The notes under the pieces are model-generated. The model worked only from the letters and a program-made list of their open reading frames with translations. It was not told the DNA's origin and did not search any database. The position numbers were made by a program, and so were the translations under genes. From Saccharopolyspora aridisoli (GTDB lineage Bacteria; Actinomycetota; Actinomycetes; Mycobacteriales; Pseudonocardiaceae), in contig NZ_SMKV01000002.1 of NCBI RefSeq assembly GCF_004348445.1, positions 1-64,000 of the forward strand: DNA of 64,000 bases. Direction: 5' to 3'. This document shows positions 49,273-57,707 of this stretch, one piece after another. The first letter of the stretch is position 1. Each line of letters begins with the position of its first letter.

Positions 49273-50742
49273 GTGGTGGCGACGGCAAACCAGCGGCGGG
49301 GGCGGATGCTCAGCGCCGTGGTCTCGGTAATCGCCTGCGCGTCCCTGGTCAGCGGATGCGCACAGGTCATCAGCGGCGTTCCCACGACCTTGGGCGGCTA
49401 CTCCACCACCAGCGTGGCGGGGCTTCCCGCCGCCGATGGCCCGAGCGGGCCGAAGGAGGGCGCTCCGCAGGCTCCGCTTCCGGTTGAGGGCACCGACAAC
49501 GGCGAAATGGACGAGCTCGCCCGCAACGCCGTCGCCGACGTCGACGCCTACTGGGCGGAAGCCTTCCCGCAGGCGTTCGGCGGCAAGGAGTTCGAGCCCG
49601 TCGAACGACTCATCTCCTACGACTCGGGGGCGCCGGGTGGGCAGCTGTGCAAGCAGAACACCGCGGGCATGGTCAACGCCTTCTACTGCCCGTCGGAGGA
49701 CCTCGTCGCCTGGGACCGCGGAACGCTGCTGCCCGAGCTCAACAACAGCTTCGGGCCGCTGGCGGTCGTGACCGTGCTGGCCCACGAGATGGGGCACGCC
49801 GTGCAGCACCGGGCGGGCACCGTTGCGCAGGACGATCCCGTGATCGTGCTCGAACAGCAGGCCGACTGCTTCACCGGTGCCTACTTCCGGCACGTCGCCG
49901 AGGGTTCTTCGCAGTACTTCCAGGTTTCCACGGGTTCTGGCCTCAACGAGGTCATGGGCGTGCTCAACTTCATCCGCGACTCCCCCGGGACCTCGGACTT
50001 CACCGGCAGCAACGCGCACGGCACGGCCTTCGACCGGGTCAGCGCCTTCCAGTTCGGCTTCAGCGACGGTCCCCAGCGCTGCGCGGAGATGACCAACGAC
50101 GAGGTCAAGAAGCGCACGACGCTGTTCCAGAACTGGAAGCCCACCCAGCAGGAGACTGAACTGCCCATCGACGACAAGAGCCTGAAGGCGGTGGAGGAGA
50201 GCCTGCACTCGGTGTTCCGGGACACCGGCGCGGAGCCGCCGAGGATCATCGCCGAGCCCAGGACGTGCTCCGGTCGACAGCCGACCTCGCCCGCTTCGTT
50301 CTGCACCGAGACCAACACGATCTCGCTGAACCTCCCAGAACTGCGCGAGATCGCCACGCCGCCGAGCAAGGGAAGCCAGTCCGCGGGCTACGGCGATTTC
50401 GCCGCCTACGCGCAGATCGCTTCCCGGTACGCGCTGTCGATGCAGGAGGCCGCCGGGTATCCCCTCGACGACGAGGCCGCCGGGCTGCGAACCGCGTGCA
50501 TGGTCGGTGCGTGGAGCGGGCTGTTGGTGGAGGACCCGATCGGGCAGCGCAATCCCGTGGGCAAGCTGCGGATCGTGCCCGACGACATCGACGAGGGCGT
50601 GTCCGCGTTGCTCGGCGAGGAGAGCCTGATCGCGGCGAACGCCAGCGGCGACCAGGTCCCAGTCGGTTTCGCCAGGGTGGAGGCGTTCCGCGTCGGCGTG
50701 CAAGAAGGTCTGGCGCCGTGCACCACCAAGTACGACAGCTGA
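49273..50742 (+). CDS. Neutral zinc metallopeptidase lipoprotein, copy 2
   Basis: A 489-residue lipoprotein with lipobox LVSGC (Cys about 29) after a basic N-terminus. The metal motif is VTVLAHEMGHAVQHRAG (HExxH, about residue 176-180) and the third ligand is in EQQADCFTGAYF (about 197). Family features include AFYCPSEDLVAWDRG (about 138) and AHGTAFDRVSAFQFGFSDG (about 250). It is a paralog of the protein encoded at 47900-49120 and shares the Cys-containing tail. GTG 49273 and GTG 49276 are both possible starts. Secreted, possibly surface-attached. Confidence 0.85.
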   Translation: MVATANQRRGRMLSAVVSVIACASLVSGCAQVISGVPTTLGGYSTTSVAGLPAADGPSGPKEGAPQAPLPVEGTDNGEMDELARNAVADVDAYWAEAFPQAFGGKEFEPVERLISYDSGAPGGQLCKQNTAGMVNAFYCPSEDLVAWDRGTLLPELNNSFGPLAVVTVLAHEMGHAVQHRAGTVAQDDPVIVLEQQADCFTGAYFRHVAEGSSQYFQVSTGSGLNEVMGVLNFIRDSPGTSDFTGSNAHGTAFDRVSAFQFGFSDGPQRCAEMTNDEVKKRTTLFQNWKPTQQETELPIDDKSLKAVEESLHSVFRDTGAEPPRIIAEPRTCSGRQPTSPASFCTETNTISLNLPELREIATPPSKGSQSAGYGDFAAYAQIASRYALSMQEAAGYPLDDEAAGLRTACMVGAWSGLLVEDPIGQRNPVGKLRIVPDDIDEGVSALLGEESLIAANASGDQVPVGFARVEAFRVGVQEGLAPCTTKYDS

Positions 50743-50785
50743 GCCCTTCGCTCAACCCAGCGGTGAGTTCGCGCGTCCCCGAAGC

Positions 50786-51505
50786 ATGAGCAGACGACGG
50801 GTCCTGGACTTAGACGGTCTCCTCAACGCTCGTGATCTGGGAGGCCTGCCTGCCGGGGGCGGGCGGACCCGCTGGGGAGCGGTGGTCCGCGCCGAGCACC
50901 CCGCCGGGTTGACCGAAGCGGGCTGGGAAGGTCTGTGGCAGCACGGCGTGCGCACGATCATCGACCTGACCAGCCCGGACGAGGACGAAACCGACCGCGC
51001 ACCGCGCCCGGCCGACCTGACCACCGTCCGGATCCCGCTGGACGACATGTCCGACACCGGGTTCTGGGACCGGTGGGGAGGGGCCTTCTCCTGCACACCC
51101 CTGTACTACGAGCCGTTCCTGGACAGGTATCCCCGACTCGTGGCTGAGGTCGTCGGCGCGGTGGTCCACGCCGAACCCGGTGGCGTGCTGGTGCACTGCG
51201 GCGGCGGCCGGGAGCGCACCGGGCTGGTCACCCTGGTCCTGCTCGCGTCCCTCGGGGTGGACGCGCAGGACATCGCCGAGGACTACGCGATCAGCCACCT
51301 GCGCCGCGCGGAGCTGTGCGCAGCGGCCGGTCTGGGCGATGACACCCCGAAGATCCGTAATTTCCTCGCCGAGCACGGCGCCACCGAACGCGGACTTCTC
51401 GACGAGGTCGTCAACGGCCGCGACTTCGCCGAGTACCTGCGCAGGTCTGGTCTCGGCGACGACGGCCCGGCGGCCCTCCGCGAGCGCCTGGTGGCCCCGG
51501 CCTGA
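50786..51505 (+). CDS. Tyrosine-protein phosphatase (PTP superfamily)
   Basis: A 239-residue phosphatase of the actinobacterial protein-tyrosine-phosphatase 3 type. The HCX5R loop is LVHCGGGRERTGLVTLV (about 131-147). The N-terminus LLNARDLGGLPAGGGRTRWGAVVRAEH matches the family's opening, and LGDDTPKIRNFLAEHGATERG the helical region after the loop. Such enzymes dephosphorylate tyrosine, or phosphoinositides in pathogens. The gene is alone between the metallopeptidase and a strong hairpin. Confidence 0.9.
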   Translation: MSRRRVLDLDGLLNARDLGGLPAGGGRTRWGAVVRAEHPAGLTEAGWEGLWQHGVRTIIDLTSPDEDETDRAPRPADLTTVRIPLDDMSDTGFWDRWGGAFSCTPLYYEPFLDRYPRLVAEVVGAVVHAEPGGVLVHCGGGRERTGLVTLVLLASLGVDAQDIAEDYAISHLRRAELCAAAGLGDDTPKIRNFLAEHGATERGLLDEVVNGRDFAEYLRRSGLGDDGPAALRERLVAPA

Positions 51506-51535
51506 CGGTTCGAGCCCGGCCGGATCACGGAAGAG

Positions 51536-51549
51536 GGGGACTTCCGCTC
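51536..51549 (+). repeat. Degenerate GGGAACCTTCC element
   Basis: GGGGACTTCCGCTCA, similar to other copies (at 61678, for instance) but lacking one base. Uncertain as a member. Confidence 0.35.
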
Positions 51550-51556
51550 ACCAAGT

Positions 51557-51596
51557 ACGATCGCCCGCCCCGCCGGCGGGCGGGGAGGGCGATCGT
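51557..51596. terminator. Bidirectional terminator between phosphatase and thioredoxin-like genes
   Basis: A 10-bp perfect stem (ACGATCGCCC 51557-51566 with GGGCGATCGT 51587-51596) continues into a GC-rich inner helix; it lies between the convergent genes ending at 51505 and 51608. Confidence 0.75.
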
Positions 51597-51607
51597 GGTG
51601 GGAGAGA

Positions 51608-52579
51608 TCAGAAAAGCGCGCTGGCCAGGTTGCGGCGGGCCTTGGCGACCCGCTCGTCACCTTCGGGGAAGATCTCGAACATCTCGACCAGGTGCGTGCG
51701 AACCCGGTTGCGGTCGTCGCCTGAAGTGCGCTTGACGGCCTGGGTCAGACGGGTGAAGCCTTCGTCGACCTTGCCGAACGCGACCTCGGCATCAGCGGCC
51801 GCGATCTGCGCATCGAGGTCGTCCGGGGCGGCGTCGGCGCGCTCGATCGCCGACGGGTCGGCCTGCTCGGCGCGCGCCATGAAACGCACCTGCACGAGGG
51901 CCGCCTTGGCCTGCTCGTTGTTCGGCTCGCTGTCGAGGATTCGCTGGTAGGCAGCCTCCGCGGCGGCGAAGTCGCCTTGTTCCAAGGCCTCCTCGGCGGC
52001 GGTGAAGCGCGGGTCCTCGGGCTCCTCTTCGGGCTCAACCTCGGAAGCGCCCTCCTCGGCCGCCCGGATTCCGGGCAGCTGGTCGCGCAGGGCGTTGAGC
52101 AGGGAGCTGACCCACTCCCGGAGCTGCGGCTCGGGCTGCGCGCCGGCGAAGCCGTCGACCGGCTGTCCTCCGGCGACCGCGATCACCATCGGCACCGACT
52201 GCACTTGGAACAGCTGCGCGATGCGCGGGTTCGCGTCGACGTCGATCTTCGCCAGCACCCAAGCGCCGTTGCCCTCGCGCGCGAGCTTCTCCAGCGCCGG
52301 GGAGAGCTGCTTGCACGGCTCGCACCAGGTGGCCCACAGATCGACGACGACCGGGACCTGCATGGACCGCTCGACGACCTCGGCCTGGAAGTCGGCCTCG
52401 GTGACCTCGATGATCGCCGGGTGCGCTTGCCCGGCCGCACCGTCGCCGCCACCGCTGGGCGGCTGCGCTGCGGAGTTGGCTGCGGCCTCGGCACGACTCT
52501 TGAGTGCCGACAGGTCGACTGCGCCCGCCATCGCGGCGGACATCGCTGCTGCGTTCTGGCGTGGATCCGGCCTCGTCAC
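51608..52579 (-). CDS. Thioredoxin-TPR co-chaperone, CnoX/YbbN-like
   Basis: A 323-residue cytosolic protein. A thioredoxin domain (about 55-165) carries [16 protein letters not shown] (CxxC motif, about 85) and a cis-Pro SVPMVIAV. The C-terminal region (about 190-320) is helical with TPR-like repeats ([26 protein letters not shown]). This domain order is that of CnoX/YbbN, which protects proteins from oxidation-induced aggregation. GTG 52579 is the start used; internal methionines at MSAAMAG are alternatives. The gap 52580-52907 shows no gene. Confidence 0.85.
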   Translation of the reverse strand: MTRPDPRQNAAAMSAAMAGAVDLSALKSRAEAAANSAAQPPSGGGDGAAGQAHPAIIEVTEADFQAEVVERSMQVPVVVDLWATWCEPCKQLSPALEKLAREGNGAWVLAKIDVDANPRIAQLFQVQSVPMVIAVAGGQPVDGFAGAQPEPQLREWVSSLLNALRDQLPGIRAAEEGASEVEPEEEPEDPRFTAAEEALEQGDFAAAEAAYQRILDSEPNNEQAKAALVQVRFMARAEQADPSAIERADAAPDDLDAQIAAADAEVAFGKVDEGFTRLTQAVKRTSGDDRNRVRTHLVEMFEIFPEGDERVAKARRNLASALF

Positions 52580-52907
52580 AGTTCCATCTTGACACGTCCG
52601 ACCAGCGCCGTGGCGCGTGGGCGTGCGATGAAGGGGAGCGGTCTCGCACCACCCGCTCCAAGGTCACCTACGGGCGGCGAAGTAGTCACCAAATGCGCTC
52701 GTCCAGACACGCCCGAAGCCCAAAGGTCAATTCGAATCGGTGAAGGAAGCCACTCGAACAGGTGGCGTAGGCGATCAAACCCTCATGTCTTCCGGTGGTG
52801 ATCGCCGAAGAGGACACAGAGCCTGCGAGGGACTGTGGTCGTCTCGCGGGCTGCGGGGTCTCTCGTGGGGGACCTTCGGCCAGTAGTTCAACGAGAGGTT
52901 CGAAAAA

Positions 52908-53162
52908 GTGCGTATTGCAACCCGTGTCGCCGGTGCCGCCGGCGTCGCCGCCCTCAGCATCGTGACCCTGGGCGGCACCGCGTTCGCGGACTCCGCCGAC
53001 AACGACGGCGTCAACCTGCTGAACGACAACAACATCAGCGCCGTGCCGGTGCAGGCCTGCGGCAACAACGTTGGTGGTGCCGTCGGCGTCGTCGTCCCGG
53101 TGATGTCGCCGCAGGACAGCGAGTGCGTCAACGCCCCGGTGGTCGACCACCCGCAGGGCTGA
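52908..53162 (+). CDS. Small secreted protein, possibly chaplin/DUF320-like
   Basis: An 84-residue protein with a signal peptide of about 27 residues ending in AFA. The mature 55 residues read SADNDGVNLLNDNNISAVP, then two Cys around GNNVGGAVGVVVPVMSP and CVNAPVVDH. Short, Asn/Val-rich secreted proteins with two Cys resemble chaplins and related surface proteins of aerial actinomycetes, but the match is only a resemblance. GTG 52908 has GAGAGG about 9 nt upstream. A hairpin follows the stop. Confidence 0.6.
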   Translation: MRIATRVAGAAGVAALSIVTLGGTAFADSADNDGVNLLNDNNISAVPVQACGNNVGGAVGVVVPVMSPQDSECVNAPVVDHPQG

Positions 53163-53185
53163 CGTCAGTCGAGCCTGACGTGATC

Positions 53186-53219
53186 ACGGGGATGGTGTCG
53201 GTGAGGACACCATCCCCGT
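53186..53219. terminator. Terminator between the secreted protein and thiamine-binding protein genes
   Basis: A perfect 14-bp stem (53186-53199 with 53206-53219) with a 6-nt loop, followed by TTTC. It sits between convergent genes. Confidence 0.8.
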
Positions 53220-53230
53220 TTCGCGTTCAC

Positions 53231-53545
53231 CTACTGTTCTCGAAGATGTTGCTCCACCCGCTCGACCTTGGACCGCAGCTGCCCGGAGTGCCCGGGACGG
53301 ATGTCCGCCTTGAGCACCAGGCTGGTCCGCGGGGAGTGCGCCGAGATCGCCTCGGTGGCGCGCTTGACCACGTCCATGACCTCGTCCCACTCGCCCTCGA
53401 TCGTGGTGAACATCGAGGTCGTCTCGTGCGGCAGCCCGGATTCCCGGACCACCTTCACCGCAGCGGCCACCGCCTCGCTGACACTGTCGCTCTCACCAGC
53501 CCCGCTCGGGGCAACACTGAAGGCCACCAGCACGTCTGCTCCCAT
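53231..53545 (-). CDS. Thiamine-binding protein of the MTH1187/YkoF type
   Basis: A 104-residue ferredoxin-fold protein. ADVLVAFSVAPSGAG at the N-terminus, SVSEAVAAAVKVVRESGLPHETTSM and EWDEVMDVVKRATEAI fit the MTH1187 (thiamine-binding) family. Its ligand is known for a few homologues only, so thiamine binding is a family-level inference. ATG 53545 matches the family start; GTG 53557 is an upstream alternative. No thiamine-transport gene is adjacent. Confidence 0.75.
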   Translation of the reverse strand: MGADVLVAFSVAPSGAGESDSVSEAVAAAVKVVRESGLPHETTSMFTTIEGEWDEVMDVVKRATEAISAHSPRTSLVLKADIRPGHSGQLRSKVERVEQHLREQ

Positions 53546-53619
53546 CGGTTCGTCCACGTCACATGCGTCCCGGAACCAGTAGTAGCAGCACAGCCCTCAG
53601 ACGTGCTCGCTCTCGCTGC

Positions 53620-53625
53620 TAGCGT
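53620..53625 (+). promoter_or_regulatory. Probable -10 element for leaderless marR-type gene
   Basis: TAGCGT lies 8 nt before ATG 53634 and no ribosome-binding site is visible. Confidence 0.4.
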
Positions 53626-53633
53626 CGGACGCT

Positions 53634-54134
53634 ATGAGCTCCCGTGGTCCACTGCCCTTCGACCCCATCGCGCGCGCGGCCGAAACGTGGGCAGAGCGGA
53701 TCGGCCCGTCCACGACGATGGCCGCGGTGACCAGCGTGATGCGCGTGCAGCAAATCCTGCAGTCCGCCGTCGACAACGCCCTGCGCGCGCACAACCTGAC
53801 CTTCGCCCGCTACGAAGCCCTCGTGCTGCTCACGTTCTCCAAACGCGGCAGCCTGCCGATGCGGGTCATGGGCGACCGGCTCCAGCTGCACCCCACCAGC
53901 GTGACCAACATCGTCGACAGGCTCGAACAGGACGGCCTGGTTCGGCGCGTTCCGCACCCGACCGACCGGCGCACCACCCTGGTGGAGATCACCGAAGAGG
54001 GCCGGAACCAGATGCAGAAGGCGACCGACGCGGTGACCGAGATCGACTTCGGCCTGGGCGGCATCACCGAACGCCAGACCCAGCAGCTCACCGAGCTGCT
54101 CGGCAAGGTCCGCCACGCGGCGGGCGACTTCTAG
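53634..54134 (+). CDS. MarR family transcriptional regulator
   Basis: A 166-residue winged-helix regulator. Core: LTFARYEALVLLTFSKRGSLPMRVMGDRLQLHPTSVTNIVDRLEQDGLVRRVPHPTDRRTTLVEITEEG (about 58-125). The segment QLHPTSVTNIVDRLE is the recognition helix region. Such regulators usually control efflux or stress genes; the target here is unknown. Its TAG overlaps the convergent DUF3817 stop in a CTAG. Confidence 0.85.
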   Translation: MSSRGPLPFDPIARAAETWAERIGPSTTMAAVTSVMRVQQILQSAVDNALRAHNLTFARYEALVLLTFSKRGSLPMRVMGDRLQLHPTSVTNIVDRLEQDGLVRRVPHPTDRRTTLVEITEEGRNQMQKATDAVTEIDFGLGGITERQTQQLTELLGKVRHAAGDF

Positions 54135-54490
54135 TTCAGCTCCTTGAACACGTAGCGCACGTGCCCCCAGAACGTCGGGGCGTCGGAGTCGGGCTCGGTG
54201 AGCATCCCCCGGCGGTTGGCCCAACGCTCGAACCACACCGTCGCCAGCGGCGGCACCGACGCCACCAGCGCGAACACCAACGGCCAGAAGCGCCAGCGCA
54301 GCGGGCTGAACACGATCAAGGTGGTCACCACGTAGGCGGTGAACATGGCCCCGTGGACCGACCCCATGATGGTCACGCCCAGCGGCATCCCGAGCCCGTA
54401 CTTGAACGCCATCGCCACCAGCAGTCCCGCCCAGGAGATCGCTTCGGCGATCGCGACCAGCCGGAACCACCCGCCATAGCTACGCGGCAC
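54131..54490 (-). CDS. DUF3817 membrane protein
   Basis: A 119-residue membrane protein with three hydrophobic segments: FRLVAIAEAISWAGLLVAMAF, VTIMGSVHGAMFTAYVVTTLIVF and FWPLVFALVASVPPLATVWF. The pattern and length fit DUF3817, actinobacterial small membrane proteins of unknown role. GTG 54490 has GGAAG-type bases about 12 nt upstream. It shares four bases with the end of the marR-type gene. Confidence 0.75.
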   Translation of the reverse strand: MPRSYGGWFRLVAIAEAISWAGLLVAMAFKYGLGMPLGVTIMGSVHGAMFTAYVVTTLIVFSPLRWRFWPLVFALVASVPPLATVWFERWANRRGMLTEPDSDAPTFWGHVRYVFKELN

Positions 54491-54546
54491 GTCGACCCCA
54501 CTTCCGTTGCACGGCACCTCAGAGCGAGTGTGCCCGGTGGCCCGCG

Positions 54547-54873
54547 TCACGGAGACGCCGGAGTCGTCTGCTCGTCGACCCAGGTCAGGTAGTCGGGGTT
54601 CCCGCCGACGATCGGCGTCACGATGATCTCCGGCACGTCGTAGCCGTGGTTGGTCCTCAAATGCTCGATCAGGGCGTTCAGCCGGCCGTTGGAGCTCTTG
54701 ATCTGCAGCTGCCACTCCGGGTCGTCCTGCGCCGCGCCGTCCCACACGTAGAAGCTGCGGATCGGCACGACTTGAACGCACGCCCCCAGCCGGGCTTCCA
54801 CAACGCCCCTCGCGAGCTCCGCGGCGGACTCCTCGGAGTCTGTGGTGGTCACCACCTGCACATGATCAGCCAT
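54547..54873 (-). CDS. cutA: Divalent-cation tolerance protein CutA
   Basis: A 108-residue trimeric cytosolic protein of the CutA1 family, linked to copper/divalent metal tolerance in some bacteria. Family pattern: VQVVTTTDSEESAAELARGVVEARLGACVQVVPIRSFYVWDG and NHGYDVPEIIVTPIVGGNPDYLTWV. It lies 56 bp upstream of DUF3817 on the same strand and may be co-transcribed. Confidence 0.9.
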   Translation of the reverse strand: MADHVQVVTTTDSEESAAELARGVVEARLGACVQVVPIRSFYVWDGAAQDDPEWQLQIKSSNGRLNALIEHLRTNHGYDVPEIIVTPIVGGNPDYLTWVDEQTTPASP

Positions 54874-54900
54874 GGCACCAGGGTATCGGGGTGGCAGAGC

Positions 54901-54950
54901 GAGGATGGGAACCTTTCGCGCACCACGGTGGCAGGAAGGTTCCCATCCTC
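54901..54950. repeat. Palindromic GGGAACCTTCC element between GH47 relic and cutA
   Basis: 15-bp perfect arms at 54901-54915 and 54936-54950, with an inner GCGCACCAC/GTGGC zone. Located just after the stop of the mannosidase relic (54954, minus strand) and 27 bp upstream of cutA. Confidence 0.8.
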
Positions 54951-54953
54951 ACC

Positions 54954-56336
54954 TCAGCGGCGCGCCCCCCGCAGCAGGTTCGCCTCGGTGCTCAAGTAGT
55001 TGTCGCTGTAGTCCAGGCGAGGGGCGTCGGAGAACAGCAGCCAGTAGTACTTCATCTGCTCTGACCACCAGTAGCCCGGACAGGTGTCCTCTTGGGACGG
55101 TGGCTTGGCCGTGACGTCGGTGAGGGACGCGAAACCGCAAGTCGTCTTCGACGTGGCCACCATGTTCTCGAAGTGGGTGTGGGCGCGTTCGCGGAACACC
55201 TCGTCGCCGGTGGCCAGCCACAGCATCAGCGCGGAGTCGGCGAACTCCGGCCGCAGGGCGTTGTCGACACGGGTGGCGGTCATCGTCGAGTAGTCCACGA
55301 AGGTCGGGATCACGCCGAACCGCTCCTGCACCACGGTGAACGCGTCGTGATGGGCGCGCCCTTCGGCGACGTGACCGGATTCGGCGAGCAGCCCGGCGTA
55401 GAAGCCGGCGAGGACGCTCTGCTCCCGGCTGAGGACCTCGCCGGTGAAGGCGTCCACCTGCGGGAACCACAGCAGCCCGTCGTGCCGTTCGGCCTGCTTC
55501 GACAGGATTGCGTCGGTGAGCGTGTCGTACCACTGCTTGAGCTCGGGGTCGCCGAAGAGCCGGTACCCGTCCCAGAGGTACTCGTAGTAGGAGTCCCCGG
55601 GCGGCCCGACCGTCGCCTGGCGGTTGCGCCATTGACCGGTCTCGGCGTTGATGTCGTGCGGCAGCAGGCCGAGTTCGGTGCGCTTGTCGTAGGCGACGCG
55701 CACCGCTCGTTTCGCCAGTTCGTAATAGCGGTTGTCACCGGTCCACTGCGAGAGCACCCCGAATTCGGCCATGTAGGTGCCGATCTCGACGATGTTGGTC
55801 TCGGGGTCGCTGACCTGCCCGGTCGCCAAGTTCACGTAGCGGTAGGGCAGGCCGGTCGGGGATTGGGTGAAGGCCGGCAGCAGCCGGTCGGCGACGTCCT
55901 TGGCCCTTTCGAGCAGACGCGGATCACCCGTGCAGTGGTAGGCGGCGGCGAGCCTCCGACCATGCGGATGTTGGTCTCGAAGACCTGGAAGGGAGCGTCG
56001 ATGTCGAAGTCGAGTTCGTCGACGCTCCACTGCACCGCCTGGGCGACTTCGGCATCCGCCTCCATCAGCCACAACGTGTCCACCGCTTCGACGAGGCTCA
56101 GCCCGACCGAATGACCCTCGACGAAGAAATCTTCCCTGCCACCCGAGATGGGTTTGATGTGGTCGGCACCGAGGGCGCGTTCGACGTACTGGTGCCACGC
56201 CCACAGGTATTCCTCGCGAACGGCGTCGGCGACCGGTTTCCAATCCCCCCGCGCCGACCCCGGCACCGACGTGGTCGCGAACATCCCGCCGGCCGCGACC
56301 GCACCCAACGCGCGCAACACAGACCTTCTGGGACAT
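54954..56336 (-). pseudogene. GH47-type alpha-1,2-mannosidase, disrupted by frameshifts
   Basis: Exported glycosidase. The N-terminal frame reads RRSVLRALGAVAAGGMFATTS, a Tat-type signal, then WKPVADAVREEYLWAWHQY and TLWLMEADAEVAQA, ending at NIRMVGG near 55960. After one missing base the next frame continues LAAAYHCTGDPRLLE, ending in SEQMKYYWLLFSD and STEANLLRG. Both parts fit GH47 alpha-mannosidases, including the LGG-hinge. A second shift of opposite sign seems needed at the start (ATG 56336 reads MSQK rather than MSRR). Total length would be about 460. Sequencing error remains possible. Confidence 0.7.
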
Positions 56337-56365
56337 GCCTGGAAGCATCGACTTCTCCGCACTCG

Positions 56366-56377
56366 GACAACCTCGTC
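56366..56377. promoter_or_regulatory. Candidate LacI site upstream of the mannosidase
   Basis: GACAACCTCGTC matches 10 of 12 bases of the palindrome at 56693 (GACAACGTTGTC). It is 30 bp upstream of the GH47 start, so the adjacent LacI protein may control both directions. Confidence 0.35.
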
Positions 56378-56535
56378 AAGCCACGCGAACCCACAGTCGC
56401 GGCCCGCCGCGTTCGAGGTCAATGCGCAGCGCTGTTCCTGTCGGTTCTGGTCACCGGCAGGCACCGATCAGCGCACGAGTTGCGTCCGTCGGAAGCCTTG
56501 ACCCTCTCTTCTCCGAAGCCCTGAGCCGCGAGGAA

Positions 56536-56552
56536 GGGAACCTCCCTGCCAT
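56536..56552 (+). repeat. Half copy of the GGGAACCTTCC element
   Basis: GGGAACCTCCCTGCCAT in the 350-bp gap between the GH47 relic and lacI-type gene. Nothing else gene-like was found in 56378-56690. Confidence 0.55.
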
Positions 56553-56650
56553 CACCGCATGCTTGGTGGTCACGTCTTCGAACCGCTGTCGGCATTGGCC
56601 CGGGTGGCGCAAAACGGGCGACCGAGCGCAGCAGGAGTGGAAGCCCAGCA

Positions 56651-56704
56651 TTGACAGCGCACTCGAACGTGAGGTCCAATCCGCTCCGCCATGACAACGT
56701 TGTC
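56651..56704 (+). promoter_or_regulatory. LacI-type promoter and operator (autoregulated, possibly leaderless)
   Basis: A -35-like TTGACA at 56651-56656 with TCCAAT at 56675-56680 (18-bp spacer) places the start of transcription near ATG 56691. The perfect palindrome GACAACGTTGTC lies at 56693-56704, directly over the first codons. It fits LacI operators closely. Confidence 0.55.
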
Positions 56705-57707
56705 TGATTCGAGGAACGTCCGCCGCGCCACCATGACCGACGTCGCGCGGCTGGCCGGTGTGAGCGTCAAAACGGTCTCCCGCGTCGTCAACGCCGAGGC
56801 CGGCGTGCACCCTGCGACCGCGCAGCGCGTGCTCTCAGCGATCGACCGCCTCGGCTTCCGCCGCAACGTCGGCGCCCGGAACCTGCGCCGCGGCACCGGA
56901 ACCGGCACCCTCGGCCTGGTCCTCGAAGACCTGGCCAACCCCTTCTACTCGGTCCTGACCCGCGCGGTGGAGGAAGTCGCCCGCGTGCAGGGCAAGCAGG
57001 TGCTCACCGGTTCCTCAGACGAGGACCCGACGCGCGAGCGAGAGCTGGTGCTGGAGTTCTGCGCGCGTCGCGTCGACGGGCTGATCGTCGTTCCCGCAGG
57101 TCACCAGCACGGCTACATCGCGCACGAGATCAACGCGGGCACGCCGGTGGTCTTCGTCGACCGCCCGCCGGGCAACCTCGTCGCCGACTCGGTGCTCATC
57201 GACAACGCCGGTGGGACCGCTCAAGCGGCCCGGCACCTCGCCGAGCACGGCCACCGCCGCATCGGCTTCCTCGGTGACGCCCCCGAAATCCACACCGCCG
57301 CCGAACGACTGCGCGGGTTCCGCGAGGGATGCGCGCAAGCCGGAGTGCCGTTCCAGTCCGACCTGGTCGTGATGGGCCCGCACACCGACGAGTCCGTCGG
57401 CGAGACCTTGTCGGGCCCGCTGCGGGAGGCCACCGCACTGGTCACCGGCAACAACCGGATCACCATCCAAGCGCTTCGCGCGCTCGCGGGACGGCCCGCT
57501 CGTCCAGCACTGGTCGGCTTCGACGACTTCGAGTTGGCCGACCTGCTGGACCCACCGATCACCGTGGTCACCCACGACACCTGGGCGTTGGGCAAGTCCG
57601 CGGCCGAGTTGCTGTTCGCGCGGCTGGACGGCGACACGTCGCCGCCCGGCCGCGTGGTCGTCCCGACCAGGCTGCTGGTCCGAGGATCTGGAGAGGTAGT
57701 TCGTTGA
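56691..57707 (+). CDS. LacI family transcriptional regulator
   Basis: A 338-residue repressor. The helix-turn-helix and hinge helix are TMTDVARLAGVSVKTVSRVVNAEAGVHPATAQRVL (about 14-48), followed by the periplasmic-binding-like domain: TLGLVLEDLANPFYSVLTRAVEEVA (about 70-95), DGLIVVPAGHQHGYI, HGHRRIGFLGDAPEI (about 180) and DDFELADLLDPPITVVTHD. ATG 56733 (MTDVARLAG) is an alternative start; ATG 56691 would be leaderless with the operator over its first codons. Translation of manA begins inside its stop (TTGA). It probably senses the sugar carried by the ABC transporter downstream. Confidence 0.9.
   Translation: MTTLSDSRNVRRATMTDVARLAGVSVKTVSRVVNAEAGVHPATAQRVLSAIDRLGFRRNVGARNLRRGTGTGTLGLVLEDLANPFYSVLTRAVEEVARVQGKQVLTGSSDEDPTRERELVLEFCARRVDGLIVVPAGHQHGYIAHEINAGTPVVFVDRPPGNLVADSVLIDNAGGTAQAARHLAEHGHRRIGFLGDAPEIHTAAERLRGFREGCAQAGVPFQSDLVVMGPHTDESVGETLSGPLREATALVTGNNRITIQALRALAGRPARPALVGFDDFELADLLDPPITVVTHDTWALGKSAAELLFARLDGDTSPPGRVVVPTRLLVRGSGEVVR

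Noticed and set aside
52861-52880. GGGGGACCTTCGG as another copy of the repeat family
   Set aside because: Diverges at key positions and lacks the second arm.
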